Assembly: GCA_021234155.1 (NCBI GenBank)
Contig: JAJEKV010000088.1
Coordinates: 1 to 64,000 of the forward strand
DNA from: Isoetes taiwanensis
Taxonomy: Eukaryota; Streptophyta; Lycopodiopsida; Isoetales; Isoetaceae
Length of the DNA stretch: 64,000 nucleotides
Direction of reading: 5' to 3'
A program made the translations under genes and the position numbers. The notes beneath the pieces are model-generated. The model made no database searches. It worked only from the letters and a program-made list of their open reading frames with translations, and was not told where the DNA came from. Below, in pieces: positions 54,266 through 64,000 of this stretch (position 1 is the stretch's first letter; each line of letters opens with the position of its first letter).

Positions 54266-55427
54266 ATGGCCAGAACCAAACAAACTGCGAGGAAAGCCGG
54301 CGAGCGACCTACTCTCTCAATGGCGCACTTAGCAGCAGGTCGCCATGTCAAGAAGATCCCCGAGCACCTTCGACCTAAGCCGGGGGAAGGGGCCTTCTCC
54401 AGCAGCAGCAGCGACGAAACCTACCATGACGCTGAGGAGGAGGCACCTAGCAGTAGCTCTTCGTCAGCAGGCACCTAGAGAACCGGAGAATCCCGTCACT
54501 TTGGGCCTTCGGACACCGAGGTGGAAGAGCAGGTGGAAGAACATGTAGAAGAGCAGCCCCAACACCAAACTCAGGAGGCAGGCCCTTCAGCGCCGAAGAA
54601 GAAGGGCAAGGAGAAGGTTGCGGAGTGGCCTGAAGAGAAGGCCGCAAGAAAGAAGAGAGAGAGAGAGCGGGAGCTGAGAGAGAGGGAGAGGCGAACGAAG
54701 AGGAAGAATGATCGGCCCCGGAGGACCGTCGTGATTGAAGAGCCTCCCCGGCGTGAGGAAGAGGAGGTAGAAGAAGGAGGAGGCGACGAGGAAGAAGAGG
54801 AGGAAGGGGACGCCGAAGACGTCGGGGGAACTTCAAACCCCGACGCAAGACCACCTTACCCAAAGTGGCCCAAGCCACCTAAGGTGGTTAAGAAGCAGAA
54901 GGCGGGCGAGCGGTCGTTCACCTTGAAGGAGGACCGACTCTACCAAATAAATACAAGGTATATCAACAATACCTTCGTCGTTGGACGAGGTATAACGACT
55001 GGTACTGCCGCCAGAACATCCAACGCCACGTGGAGGGGGGCCGACCAGCAAAGAACCAGCCCAAGCCGCCGCCGCCACGACCGGAGAAGCCAAAGAAGGT
55101 CCATCATGGGCCTAACTCCCCGCACGCCCGAGTTTTTCGGGAGATTAAGCACTTCCAACAGTGCACTAATCTCCTGATTAGGAAGGCACCATTCGAGTGG
55201 CTCATCGCGAAGTAATCGCGAGGAGTTCGATCACCCAGGCTACTGGGGTGACGTCGGCCGACCACGAGGGTGTTGCGTGTAGTCGGAGCGAGGCCGAGCT
55301 CACCCAGCTCTTCGAAGAAGGAAACCTCTGCGCGATCCACGCGAAGAGGGTAACCCTGATGCCCAAGGACATACACTTGGCGCGTCGCATCCGCAAGGAA
55401 TACCCTTCAGGATGCAATTTTGTGTAA
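54266..55427 (+). pseudogene. Histone H3-like ORF of LTR-2 (decayed)
   Basis: The frame starts MARTKQTARK, identical to H3 residues 1-9 after Met removal. Then come serine/acidic stretches, a lysine/arginine-rich block (RERERELRERERR), an E-rich block and a proline-rich linker, about 285 residues in all. The histone fold follows: [20 protein letters not shown] (start of helix 1), a long loop 1, [20 protein letters not shown] (helix 2) and [18 protein letters not shown] (loop 2 and helix 3). HFQ-TNLLI and KAPF, plus a loop 1 about three residues longer than in canonical H3, resemble plant CENH3; the tail is that of canonical H3. An in-frame TAG after codon 70 and two frame changes (near 54946 and 55205) break it. 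H3 homology is clear. Whether it is a CENH3 or H3 derivative, and what it does for the element, are inference. Confidence 0.9.
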
Positions 55428-55620
55428 ATTAATGAAATTGCTAAGTTTTTCTCCTATAAATATAAAATTTTGTTGTAAACTGACTTCAGTTTTGTATAAA
55501 AAATGTGTGTTTAAGTTGCTCAAATTTCAGTTAGTAGTAGCCATCATAATTGTAAGCAGCCAAATAGGGTAATTTAGTAAAGGTACTATAGGCAAATTTG
55601 TTAAATTTTGGCCACACAGC

Positions 55621-55697
55621 CGAAATCGGAAGGCTAAGCGAAAATGACCCCTGCGTCCTCAACGCAAGGCCCAAATTCGCATAGCCATCCGGTTTCG
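55621..55697. repeat. LTR-2 hairpin module, copy 1
   Basis: cgaaatcggaaggctaagcg pairs with cgcatagccatccggtttcg over about 22 bases with few mismatches. The loop holds a small inner hairpin (tgcgtcctcaacgca). Confidence 0.85.
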
Positions 55698-55821
55698 CCA
55701 TAATTAGGCCAAACTTTACCCAATTAGCCCAGGAAAAGTTCCAAATTAGGTTAGAAAACTCCCAAATAAGCATGCTAGAATCTTTAATTTTCCTAAAACT
55801 CTTCATAGAAGTCCCAAACAG

Positions 55822-55899
55822 CCGAAATCGGAAGGCTGTGCGAAAATGACCCCTGCGTCCTCAACGCAAGGCCCAAATTCGCATAGCCATCCGGTTTCG
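55822..55899. repeat. LTR-2 hairpin module, copy 2
   Basis: Nearly identical to 55621-55697 (one arm reads ggctgtgcg), 201 bases further on. Flanking sequences differ, so this is a repeated module rather than a simple duplication of the region. Confidence 0.85.
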
Positions 55900-56193
55900 C
55901 CATTTTTTCGCCCAAATTGACCAATTTTGACCCAACAAACTGCCATATAATATTTCTTGCTTTGTTTTGCTTAGGCTTGCACTTCATGGTAGCTCATTTG
56001 GACACCCAGGGCCATAGATTTGTAGTCTTCCCCATCAGGAACCCTTGTGCACGGAACCCGAGGCAACCCTAGTCTATAAAAGGGGGGCCTCATTTGTCAT
56101 TTTTCCCCCATCAGAACTGCTCTCAGCCTCCTTGGTGATTTTCTAGCTCCTTGTTCATCTTCTCAAACCATTTTTCATAGCTATCTCTGCTCA

Positions 56194-57691
56194 ATGGCGC
56201 CATCAAGCTTTGTTAGATGGTACAATGAGGCCAATCACATTCGTGACCATGTCTTCGATCATCTCTTTGATCTTCATGCCACCTTGACTAGAACTCCCTA
56301 TTACACCGACATTATTTGCCAGTATGATCAGCAGGTCTTACCATGGGAAGTTAGTTTGCCACCTAGGGGAGGGAAATGGGTATCTCTAGACTCTCTGTCC
56401 CAAACCATAGGAGGGGGATCTAGGATCAAGAATAAGCTATGGGATAGAACCAGGAACATGCCAGACTACATGATCTGTAAGCATCATAGGCATAGGTACG
56501 TCTCAAACCAAGCAGCCTTAGCTTTGTTCATGCAGTATAGGGCAGTTAACCAACCAGGGGAGCCGTCAATTCAACCCTTGGATTTGGCACCTCTCGACAC
56601 TCGGACGGCACAGATAGGGATTCACGAGATCAAGACTGCGGAGTACAAATACTACGGCTCCACATCAGAAACACCTATGCTGCAGATTGAGCAGGATTAC
56701 GAAGAGGAAGAGGAAGAGAACCCAGGTTGGGAGATGAGGGAGGCAAGGAAGATGGAGAGACGCCCCGCTCCGGCAACAGAAGTACTAAAGCGAGACTTGA
56801 GCCACCAATGGGTATCACGCCCCTCACTCCTGATCATCAACTACAGGAGTACATAATGGCCAACGACATCCTCAACCTTCCCTATTGTCAAGAGGAAGGC
56901 CTCAGGACCGATGAGCTCCTAAGCCTTATAGCAAAGGAGCAGGGTAGCGACTTCATCGACTATGATTACCAAGAAATTCCAAGGGAGGTAGCCGAGCGAC
57001 ATTCCTACGCCGGGACAACTATGTCGGACATACAAGCCTACCAACAGATAAAGGCGGATGTATCGCCAGAAGAAGAACCCATCATTCCGTGAGGGAGGAA
57101 TTCCGGGAGATCCAAAGCGGGTTTGTACAAGCCGGGGAGGCCCAAGCTCAAGCCGACCGGTCGCTCTAGGAGCATGCGAGAAGCATCTAGCAAAGATAAA
57201 CTGAGAAACGCAACAACAATGTGGAGGGACCATGAGGATCTCGTCGCATTAGATGTTTTCGGCTAAGCCGAGAAAAGGGTACGGGAACCGCGGCGGGAGG
57301 CAGAGATAAGTCACTCAGATACTATCTTCCGGTCCTTAGCCAAGGGCAGATGGTAGTTTTCCACAAAGAGTTTAGCCCAAGAGGAGAAGAATCTCGCGCT
57401 CCTCATAGCACTCTCAGGGTTTGGTCAGCATGCCAAGATGGATTATGGAGTAGACCATGTCATCCTCTTCAAGAGATCCGTAGCACTTCATGCTCTCGAC
57501 TTCGCAAGGGGCCACCTCAGGGATGCACACTTGTCGATGAGTGGCAAAGAATCCGCACCGAACTTCCAGAACCTCAGATGGCAAGAGCATCGGAAGGAGG
57601 ATCGGCAGCAAGAATCCTGCAGAATGTCGGCAAGGGGATAGGATTGAAGAATGTGAAGAACTTCTTCAAGTCCATGAGCAAGCGCCGATGA
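56194..57691 (+). pseudogene. Second ORF of LTR-2, unidentified, broken
   Basis: Begins MAPSSFVRWYNEANHIRDHV and stays open for about 200 codons (56194-56856). A frame change then leads to 56727-57092 (EYIMANDILNLPYCQEEGLR onward, acidic, ending EEEPIIP). Further stretches follow at 57350-57691 (ending KNVKNFFKSMSKRR). The composition is protein-like, with a basic end. I recognise no zinc knuckle, protease or polymerase motif and assign no function. It could be a divergent gag. The stop at 57691 lies 80 bases before the Helitron. Confidence 0.5.
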
Positions 57692-59714
57692 GGAAATTTG
57701 TTTGTTAAGGAAGTAATTGTATTGAAAATATAATCTCCCTTCAGTTATTACCATGTAATTCATGAAATGTATCTTATATTATAATGTTATTGTGTAAGTG
57801 TTGGACCCAGCCCTAATTTGGGCGGCCCAGATTTGATCAAGCCAATGGAGGAGATGATGCCACGTCAGTCTCTTTAGATCGCGAAGGCGGCAACCTGGTT
57901 TTTTCTTTTGCCTAGGGTTCACGAAGGCGGCTATGGCACTGCGGGCTCCTCCTTCAGTACTTACACAGATGAAGATTGAAGATTTATTATGGTTATTTGC
58001 AATAGACACTGCTATCATATTAGTCTTGCAAAGGGATGCTTCAGAGCTTTGATTGCAAAGGTATGCTTTGGTTACAAGGACATACACTAATATCAATTTG
58101 CAGTTGCCGCAAACAAAGCCATTGGGCAGCAAAGATCATTGGGCAAAGAAAGATCGGAGCTATGGACCAAGCCTTGCCGCATAGGGTTCTTCAGCCCCTC
58201 CAACCCAGCGAAGCAATGCGGCCTCTTTTACATGACGGGGAAAGTCGAGCGCCCGACTTCTTGGACGGAGTTGACTTAGAGGTAAGTCTTTGCAACATAT
58301 CTCTTCTTGAATTCAAAAAGGCCTTAATGTCGGTCTGGGTTATGCTAGCCTTATAGATCGAGTGAACAAGCTAGCCATGAATTTGCATTTCCCCTTGGCT
58401 TCGTGTGTCGGCATTTTCCTCCCAAGAAGCCTATGTGGTAATTCCGATGGTGTTGTTTCCTTAGTTCGTCCCAGAGCGCATGACGAGCATAATGGTTACC
58501 TTAGTTCTTTGTGGGCATATGAGTTAATCGGTTCTTAGTATCTCTTGGTGAGGTTATGAAGACAAAGCCATAGGAAGATTTTGTTCTTCTCAAGTAACAT
58601 CTTGCACAATAATTTTGTTCTTTCTATTTACGCAAATTTAGCAAGACATTAGCTTTCTTGGTGGACTATTTCGGAGCAACAACCGCATTAAGCATGATAT
58701 CTCTCCTTTTAGTATGCCATGCTTGAATGCACAATGTAACAAACAAACAGGGCGTATCAATGTACCTTCAGTTACTCTTTTTTCTAAACCACGGCATTAT
58801 GTGGACCCCAACAAATCATGGTCATTTCTCCGAGAACAGGAAGCAAAAATTGTTCTTGCAAAGGCATTTTAAAGAGAAGACAGACGTCACGGATGCAAGT
58901 GAGTAGTCTTATGTTACGTTTTGTCATTTTGCCTTCCCATCCATATACTTATTCCCGGTTGGTAAATCTTTCCAGCCATGTCAAATATTGGCGTGTCCAA
59001 TCACCCTGCATCTCTGCTAGATATTTGTCTGGCACGGGTCGATCCGCGGAATCACCACTAGCCGATTTATGTAGATTCGTCTTTTAATTCGGGAATCTTC
59101 TTGGATCAAGAAGTCGATCATGAACAAGCATCGCTTGATAAGGGAAGCTTGCTTGCATCTTCAACTTCGCCACATGGATAAATGGTACTTTGTTCCTGCG
59201 CCCAAAATAAAGCTTCCAATATTAGTTTAACCAATTTACATTTGTCGTAAGCATAAAAGTTTGCTTTCTTACGAAAATAAAGTTGCAAAATTCTATGTTT
59301 TGTCTCAGTGTGCATTCCTTTCACCAGGTCTTGAAGACAAACTTTTAAGATCTGCAGAAGCATAGTTGCGCACCTAAGCACTAAAAAAGTCACGGTTCTT
59401 TGGTTCTTTGGAGAAGATGGAATAGCTCCTTTTGCAAGCTACAAACACCATATCAAGGTTTGATCCACTAAGTCCTGGAAAATGGCAACATATGCATTAT
59501 TAAATTTTGATGGGATCTGAGGCGTCCCGGTTTGGAAGATTAGTTTTTATTCTTTGAATTGTCATATTCAAAATAAAGCTACAAAGCTTAAATGAAAAGT
59601 TGTTCTTTTGGGCTCTATATCAAGTATAAAAATGTTAGTGTTTGTTTTATCTACCTTCAAATTTAGAATTTTGTTCAACAGCTTGCACGTTGTGGCACCC
59701 AAGAACTTTTAGAC

Positions 59715-59960
59715 CTACTTCAACATCTGCAGCATATATATTACGCAGAAGGCATGCCCTATTAGCAGCTTCTGATTGAATATGATTTGAGTTTTAAATT
59801 CTTATTTGGTTCCACTTGAATCCCAATCTTCTTGGTCTACTTCCAACATTTGCAACATATATAATAATAGCAAAAGGCATGCTCTATTAGCAGCTTCTAA
59901 TTCAATGTGATTTGATTCTTAAATTCTTATTTGGTTTCATTTGAATTCCAATCTTCTTGG
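59715..59960. repeat. 123-base tandem duplication in the Helitron
   Basis: caacatctgcagcatatata onward and caacatttgcaacatatata onward are two diverged copies. Each includes aaggcatgc, ctattagcagcttct and attcttatttggtt. Confidence 0.8.
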
Positions 59961-60119
59961 CACTCTAGAAAGCGAAAAAAAAAAACAACCTACTCTCAAT
60001 TTCACGTAGGAACATGGACATGCACATAATGATCATCTTAAAGAGATCTTAAATACATAGTTATGAATAAACCAGAATATGAAGCATAAACATAAACAAT
60101 TGTAAGCTATGCACATTTG

Positions 60120-60300
60120 ATATAGTCTCACATTCGCCGACTTAAGTCATGGGATTATGGGCATGGGGTTATGGGATGATGACCTTTTAGAAGTATGGGG
60201 ATAATATCTAGAGTGTCATGATGTAGTCTCACATTTGGGATGATGACTTTAGAAGTATAGGATAATATCTACAGTGTCTTGACGTAGTCTCACATTTAGC
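60120..60300. repeat. Imperfect repeats in the Helitron 3' part
   Basis: tagtctcacatt recurs at 60124, 60223 and 60285, together with gataatatct and agtgtc. These are diverged short tandem copies with period about 62-99. Confidence 0.6.
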
Positions 60301-60380
60301 AACTTTTAATTCAACGACAGTACACATGACATTTGTCAAGTTCCAAATGTTAGCCCAGCAACGCTGGGCACTATTACTAG

Positions 60381-62515
60381 TATTATATTGTTGATTTTAA
60401 TGTTGTTAATACATTGTTAGTATACAGTTATATTATATTGTTGATTTTATTTGTCGTGTGTGAGAGTGTTGCTTCAAAATGTGTCATTTGAAGATTAGTG
60501 ATGTCTCCCTTATTTTAGCTAGCAGTTGGGGAGTCATACTTTTTATTTTTAATTTTTTAAGATTAGTGGGATGTATCTCTAACTTCTTAGATAGTGCGTG
60601 GCCGAAGTCTCTTGTAGCCTGTCATTCATGTCTTGAGTAACATTCTATTTCGAAAGTTACAAAATTTGCATAACCAGTAACTTTGTTGTCTCATTCTTGG
60701 ATGCAGAAAATGGATCCAAACAGTAGTATTCCATGAAGAGCACATTAATGTAGCGCAAAAAAACAATTTTGGGACTTCCAGCCTGTGTCCAATCCATAGA
60801 ATCAAGAGGAAAAAGTTAAGTTGTGTAACAGAGGATGAACTAAGATGGAGAAGATTAAGTTCAAGGCCTGTGTTCTTCTGCTTAGGGGATAAATCTCAAA
60901 TAACCAACTGTGAGAAACTGGATGTGTGAGCAAGAAATACTCAAAATTCTTCATGCCATTCTCGATCTATTGCTGGATCTGCTCCAAGTAGCAAACTTTT
61001 ACGAAGTTTGTAGCCTGAAAATGCTATGGTAATAATTTGTGCAGCATGATGAAGCAACTGCAGATGTTTGTTGAGTGATCAAAGGCATGGCCCAAAGCTT
61101 TATCTGGAGCCAAGATGATGGTCCTCGTGTTAAAATGTCCTCATTGAGAAATAAGACATTATATATGCATCTAGTTTGAGAAGCCAGAAGCCATTGGTTG
61201 GGAGTGTTCTGCAACAGAATCCACTAGTTTTCTGCTGCACCTTGTCAGGTGAACACAAAGTGTTTCCTTCCTGTATACTTTCTTCACAGATGGTCCTATA
61301 ATAAGATCTATTAAGGAAATTGGTTGCCAACCACACCTTGTATATTTTCTTCACAGATGCTCCTATAATAAGATCTATTAAGGAAATTGGTTGCCAACCA
61401 TACCTTGGCCATAACACCTGCAATAATACAAATTCCAACCACCATAGCAGATTTAAACTATTCAAACTCATGGTGTGAACAATCACAATCTTGACAGATT
61501 CAGGCTATCCAAACTCATGGTGTGAACAATCACAACCTTCTGTACAACCACTCCGAGTCTGTCTGGGTTCACACAGCCATAAAAAAATCATGTATTTTAA
61601 ATCCGCGTCTTGCAGAAGGGGAATATGAATAGAAAACCTTCCAATGGCATGCCAAATGCAAACCCAACTATCCAAGGGGATCCTTTCTACACAGCTAAAC
61701 TAAAGATAATTTTGGATCATTAGAATCCCAAGATACTTTATGATCAAGATGCTCTCCTTTAAAAGTCAAGCAATCCAAAGATGTAAATGCAAACCTTAAA
61801 GAGCTTATGCAAATCCGGATATAGAAAAGACAGGTTTACCTAGCACATAAAAATATCATAGAGCACAACAACCAGTCTTGTAATCCAAATCCACTTTGAT
61901 AACCGAATAACTTTGAATTTCAAGACTTGCATGCGGCTCTGTAGCAAAGCAAGATCCACTTTTGATGGCAAACGGGAAGAACATGAACAGAGGAGACAAA
62001 ACCTAAATCGTCCAAAAGAACCTCGCATCGATCGCACACCCCCTAGTTCAAAGCAGCAATTTCCTGATTCTTGATGCAAATTATGGGCGTCTCTTCAAAA
62101 AGCTCTGAAGCATCCCCTGGCAACCCAAAGATTTTGCCATATTTTCATGCATCTTGCAAAAGCCCTAATCTAGCAAAAAGATAACAGCGGCAACCACATA
62201 TTTGTTGCTTAGATTTTGCATCAAAGCTAAGAATGGAACTGAACTGGTGGATCAACTCCGCCATAGTCGATGTTTCCATTTTCACCTGCAATGCGGCCAT
62301 GAATCAAAGCCCATGGCTTATGCGTGGCACTGCCGTAGACATCAATAGCAGCTCTGTCGCCCTCTCTAACACAGAAAAAACAGAGTGAGGAAGTTCAACG
62401 GAGGAAGCTCGATGGCGAGGATCTGATTGTATGGCTAAATCTCGGCCATTGGATTTAAGGCTAAATCTCAGTCGTTGGATCTAGGGCTGGGTCCAACACT
62501 TACACTATAACATTA
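60381..62515 (-). mobile_element. Minus-strand Helitron body, 3' end not found
   Basis: From 62515 downward the minus strand reads TAATGTTATAGTGTAAGTGTTGGACC, the Helitron 5' end minus its first ten bases. Another element inserted there (62516). The left part probably includes continuation of the sequence that flanks the Helitron at 60380. The boundary between the two is unknown. A possible captured exon lies at about 62287-62395 (minus; YGSATHKPWALIHGRIA before a GT). No named gene. Confidence 0.5.
61273..61406. repeat. 67-base tandem duplication
   Basis: Two copies of gtatactttcttcacagatg onward, ending ggttgccaaccacaccttg, with few differences. Confidence 0.9.
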
Positions 62516-63960
62516 CTAGTAATGGTGCCCAGCGTTGCTGGGCCGATCCTTTGAGGCAAATATCCTAGCCACAACTTCTTTACACTTGCTTCTCTTTGCA
62601 TTTTTGGTAGTGTACAGGGCCGATCCTTTGAGGCAATATCCTAGCCACAGCTTCTTTACACTTGCTTCTCTTTGCATTTTTGGTAGTGTACAACTTTGAT
62701 GATTATTGAAGTGCAGGGGGGTTACAATTTCAACTGAGCAATTTTGCCCTGTTCTGCAATCGCTTATTGTCTTTTGATTCTCCTTACAAATGTGTAAGAA
62801 TCGAAACAACCTTCTTTTTTTTAAGGATGAGAATGCACTTTTGTTTTGAGATGTGGGTTTGGGGTTTGACATTTACCATATTAACTCAAATTAAATTAAT
62901 GATCTAAACAAACACCGAATGTTTTGTGGCTATGTGGGACAACAAATGTCTACTCCAATGTGAATCCGTCCCTTTCAACGGATGCAACCATTGGTGCAAC
63001 AAAAGTTCAAGCCAATGTGAATATGCCCCTTTCAATGTAAGCACCGGATTAGAATATGCAACCAAGTCCTAGACATGTGATGCATTTGGGGAATTTTGCA
63101 TTGGCGGCATTGCCATGATTGAAATGGAAGGCTAAGGGACAGATGTATAAGCGTGCTAATGGGCACAAATTCGAAAGTGGTTTGGGTTGATTCCAATGTT
63201 CTCAAATGTTGGTTCGGATCTTTGGATAACATGGGGCCGAAATGCAGGGGGAAAATAATATATGATCAAGAGGGACAATCCTTCAAAAGGAATGGAGAAA
63301 ATTGACATATTACCTGGTCACAAAGATCCTTGAGCCCTCTATGATGTCCCGCTCCATTCTACAGAAACACTCCATTCTACAGGGAACAAAAGTTGTATGT
63401 GGGTGGGATGACATAAAGACATAATGTATGAAGTCTACTTACGTCAACTTATTGTAAATCATCCGGGCTTTGGGCAAAGCATTTCCTCGTAGCATTGGCG
63501 GGGGCAAGACACCATAAACATCATATCTTTCTCGCGTATATATAGGATCTAATTACTATCTAGGACAATCTTTGACAATATTATCGATGAAGTTCCGAGG
63601 GTTATTTCGTGCTTTTCCGCTTTGATCATGAAAACTTCCATTTCGAGATATATGACATAAGGCCCCGTGATTCTGGCGTCATGTACCATATTTACTTCCA
63701 AGCAACTACACCATGTTGTGCTAAAAAAGGACTAAAGTTTCCTCACTTTGTTTTTTACGATACAAACATATATCCTTATTTGAACGTTTGTATTCCCTAT
63801 CAGTGTAATCTTTCTCATTTCGTATCTCCACTTATTACGATGCTGTATCAATAAGTGCATAAATCCTTCTTCTGATGCAAAGAATACAGGTGGCCAGACT
63901 CATTGACCAAGTGCCTGTATCAAAGGTTCTCTACTACAATTTCAACTTTTGAAAATTGAA
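62516..63960 (-). mobile_element. Minus-strand Helitron, 3' end and part of the body
   Basis: On the minus strand the hairpin GCCCAGC/GCTGGGC (62527-62543) and ACCATTACTAG end at 62516. The body extends to higher coordinates. Its 5' end was not found, so the right boundary is given as the base before the next Helitron start. No gene is seen in 62693-63960. The 81-codon frame at 63609-63854 shows no family resemblance. Confidence 0.6.
62541..62692. repeat. 76-base tandem duplication beside the Helitron end
   Basis: gggccgatcctttgaggcaa onward to ttggtagtgtaca occurs twice in a row with only a few changes. Confidence 0.9.
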
Positions 63961-64000
63961 TCTTATATTATAATGTTTTAGTGCAAGTAATGGACCACGC
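63961..64000 (+). mobile_element. Helitron 5' end, cut by the window edge
   Basis: TCTTATATTATAATGTTTTAGTGC after A, a further variant of the family 5' terminus. The body lies beyond the window. Confidence 0.75.

Larger units (their letters stand above)
52073..57771 (+). mobile_element. LTR-2: LTR retrotransposon with a histone H3-like ORF (5' part)
   Basis: Same family as LTR-1 by LTR ends (TGTGACGTTCC and CACA), by shared LTR pieces (gtagagacctag...tgctcctag) and by the same order: LTR, primer-binding site, leader of about 560 bases, H3-like frame, hairpin pairs, second frame. Visible parts end where a Helitron inserted at 57772. The sequence after 60380 may continue it, but no 3' LTR lies in the window. 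No reverse transcriptase was recognised in the visible part. Confidence 0.8.
57772..60380 (+). mobile_element. Helitron, complete, non-autonomous
   Basis: 5' TCTTATATTATAATGTTATTGTG after A, and 3' hairpin GCCCAGC/GCTGGGC at 60353-60369, then ACTATTACTAG and T. Length is 2609 bases. The first 80 bases match the Helitron at 21995. The interior holds a small exon-like stretch (58160-58280, MDQALPHRVLQPLQPSEAMR onward, ending at GAG/GTAAGT) and intron-like AT-rich sequence, but no gene I can name. It lies in LTR-2. Confidence 0.88.

Noticed and set aside
54266-54478. Calling the 70-codon MARTKQTARK frame a small independent gene or a normal gag
   Set aside because: The same frame continues after one TAG, and the histone fold is found downstream. 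It is better read as the start of one decayed H3-like frame. No gag motif is present.

Overview
This is plant nuclear DNA made almost entirely of repeats and mobile elements. The evidence for a land plant is: elongator tRNA-Met and tRNA-Tyr genes, both with the short introns typical of plants; LTR retrotransposons primed by initiator tRNA-Met; a copia element; Helitrons with 5' TC and 3' CTAG ends; and captured pieces of two plant genes, EPSP synthase and an ABCC (MRP-type) transporter. I cannot name the species. No intact host protein-coding gene is visible.

Layout. 1-85 is the 3' end of a Helitron. 186-12916 is an old minus-strand LTR retrotransposon (LTR-1), with LTRs of about 1.68 kb, a primer-binding site and a polypurine tract. 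A solo LTR (10265-11746) sits inside its 5' LTR. 12917-21994 is a tandem array of alternating tRNA-Tyr and tRNA-Met genes. Two CT-rich Helitron-type insertions and a small polyadenylated insertion interrupt it. At 21995 a Helitron begins that carries EPSPS and ABCC fragments. It is split by a young, intact copia element (24426-30206, 5-bp target duplication, one 1413-codon gag-pol frame). From 33024 to 46150 lies a nest of Helitrons rich in homopurine tracts. It forms a large inverted duplication centred near 42925, and tRNA genes lie at the breakpoints. An hAT transposon (34132-39732, perfect 8-bp target duplication) sits in the left arm only. 46151-47134 returns to the tRNA array, and 47135 starts another Helitron-like element. 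48291-52072 is non-coding sequence with direct and tandem repeats. 52073-57771 is the 5' part of a second LTR element (LTR-2), related to LTR-1. 57772-64000 is again Helitrons, nested in both orientations.

Most notable. Where gag would be expected, LTR-2 carries a decayed reading frame (54266-55427) that is a histone H3-like protein. It has an H3 tail at its N-terminus, a long charged linker, and a histone fold with some CENH3-like features. LTR-1 carries a more decayed copy at the same relative position (8841-9133). A histone H3 variant therefore appears to belong to this retroelement family. I know of no described precedent and could not search for one.

The window works as layered insertion. 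The tRNA array is the oldest substrate. LTR-1, the Helitrons and the small insertion went into array units. Helitrons then inserted into other Helitrons, repeatedly at the same site ten bases from the 5' end. The copia and hAT elements are the latest insertions. Only the tRNA genes, the copia polyprotein and perhaps the hAT transposase look capable of function.
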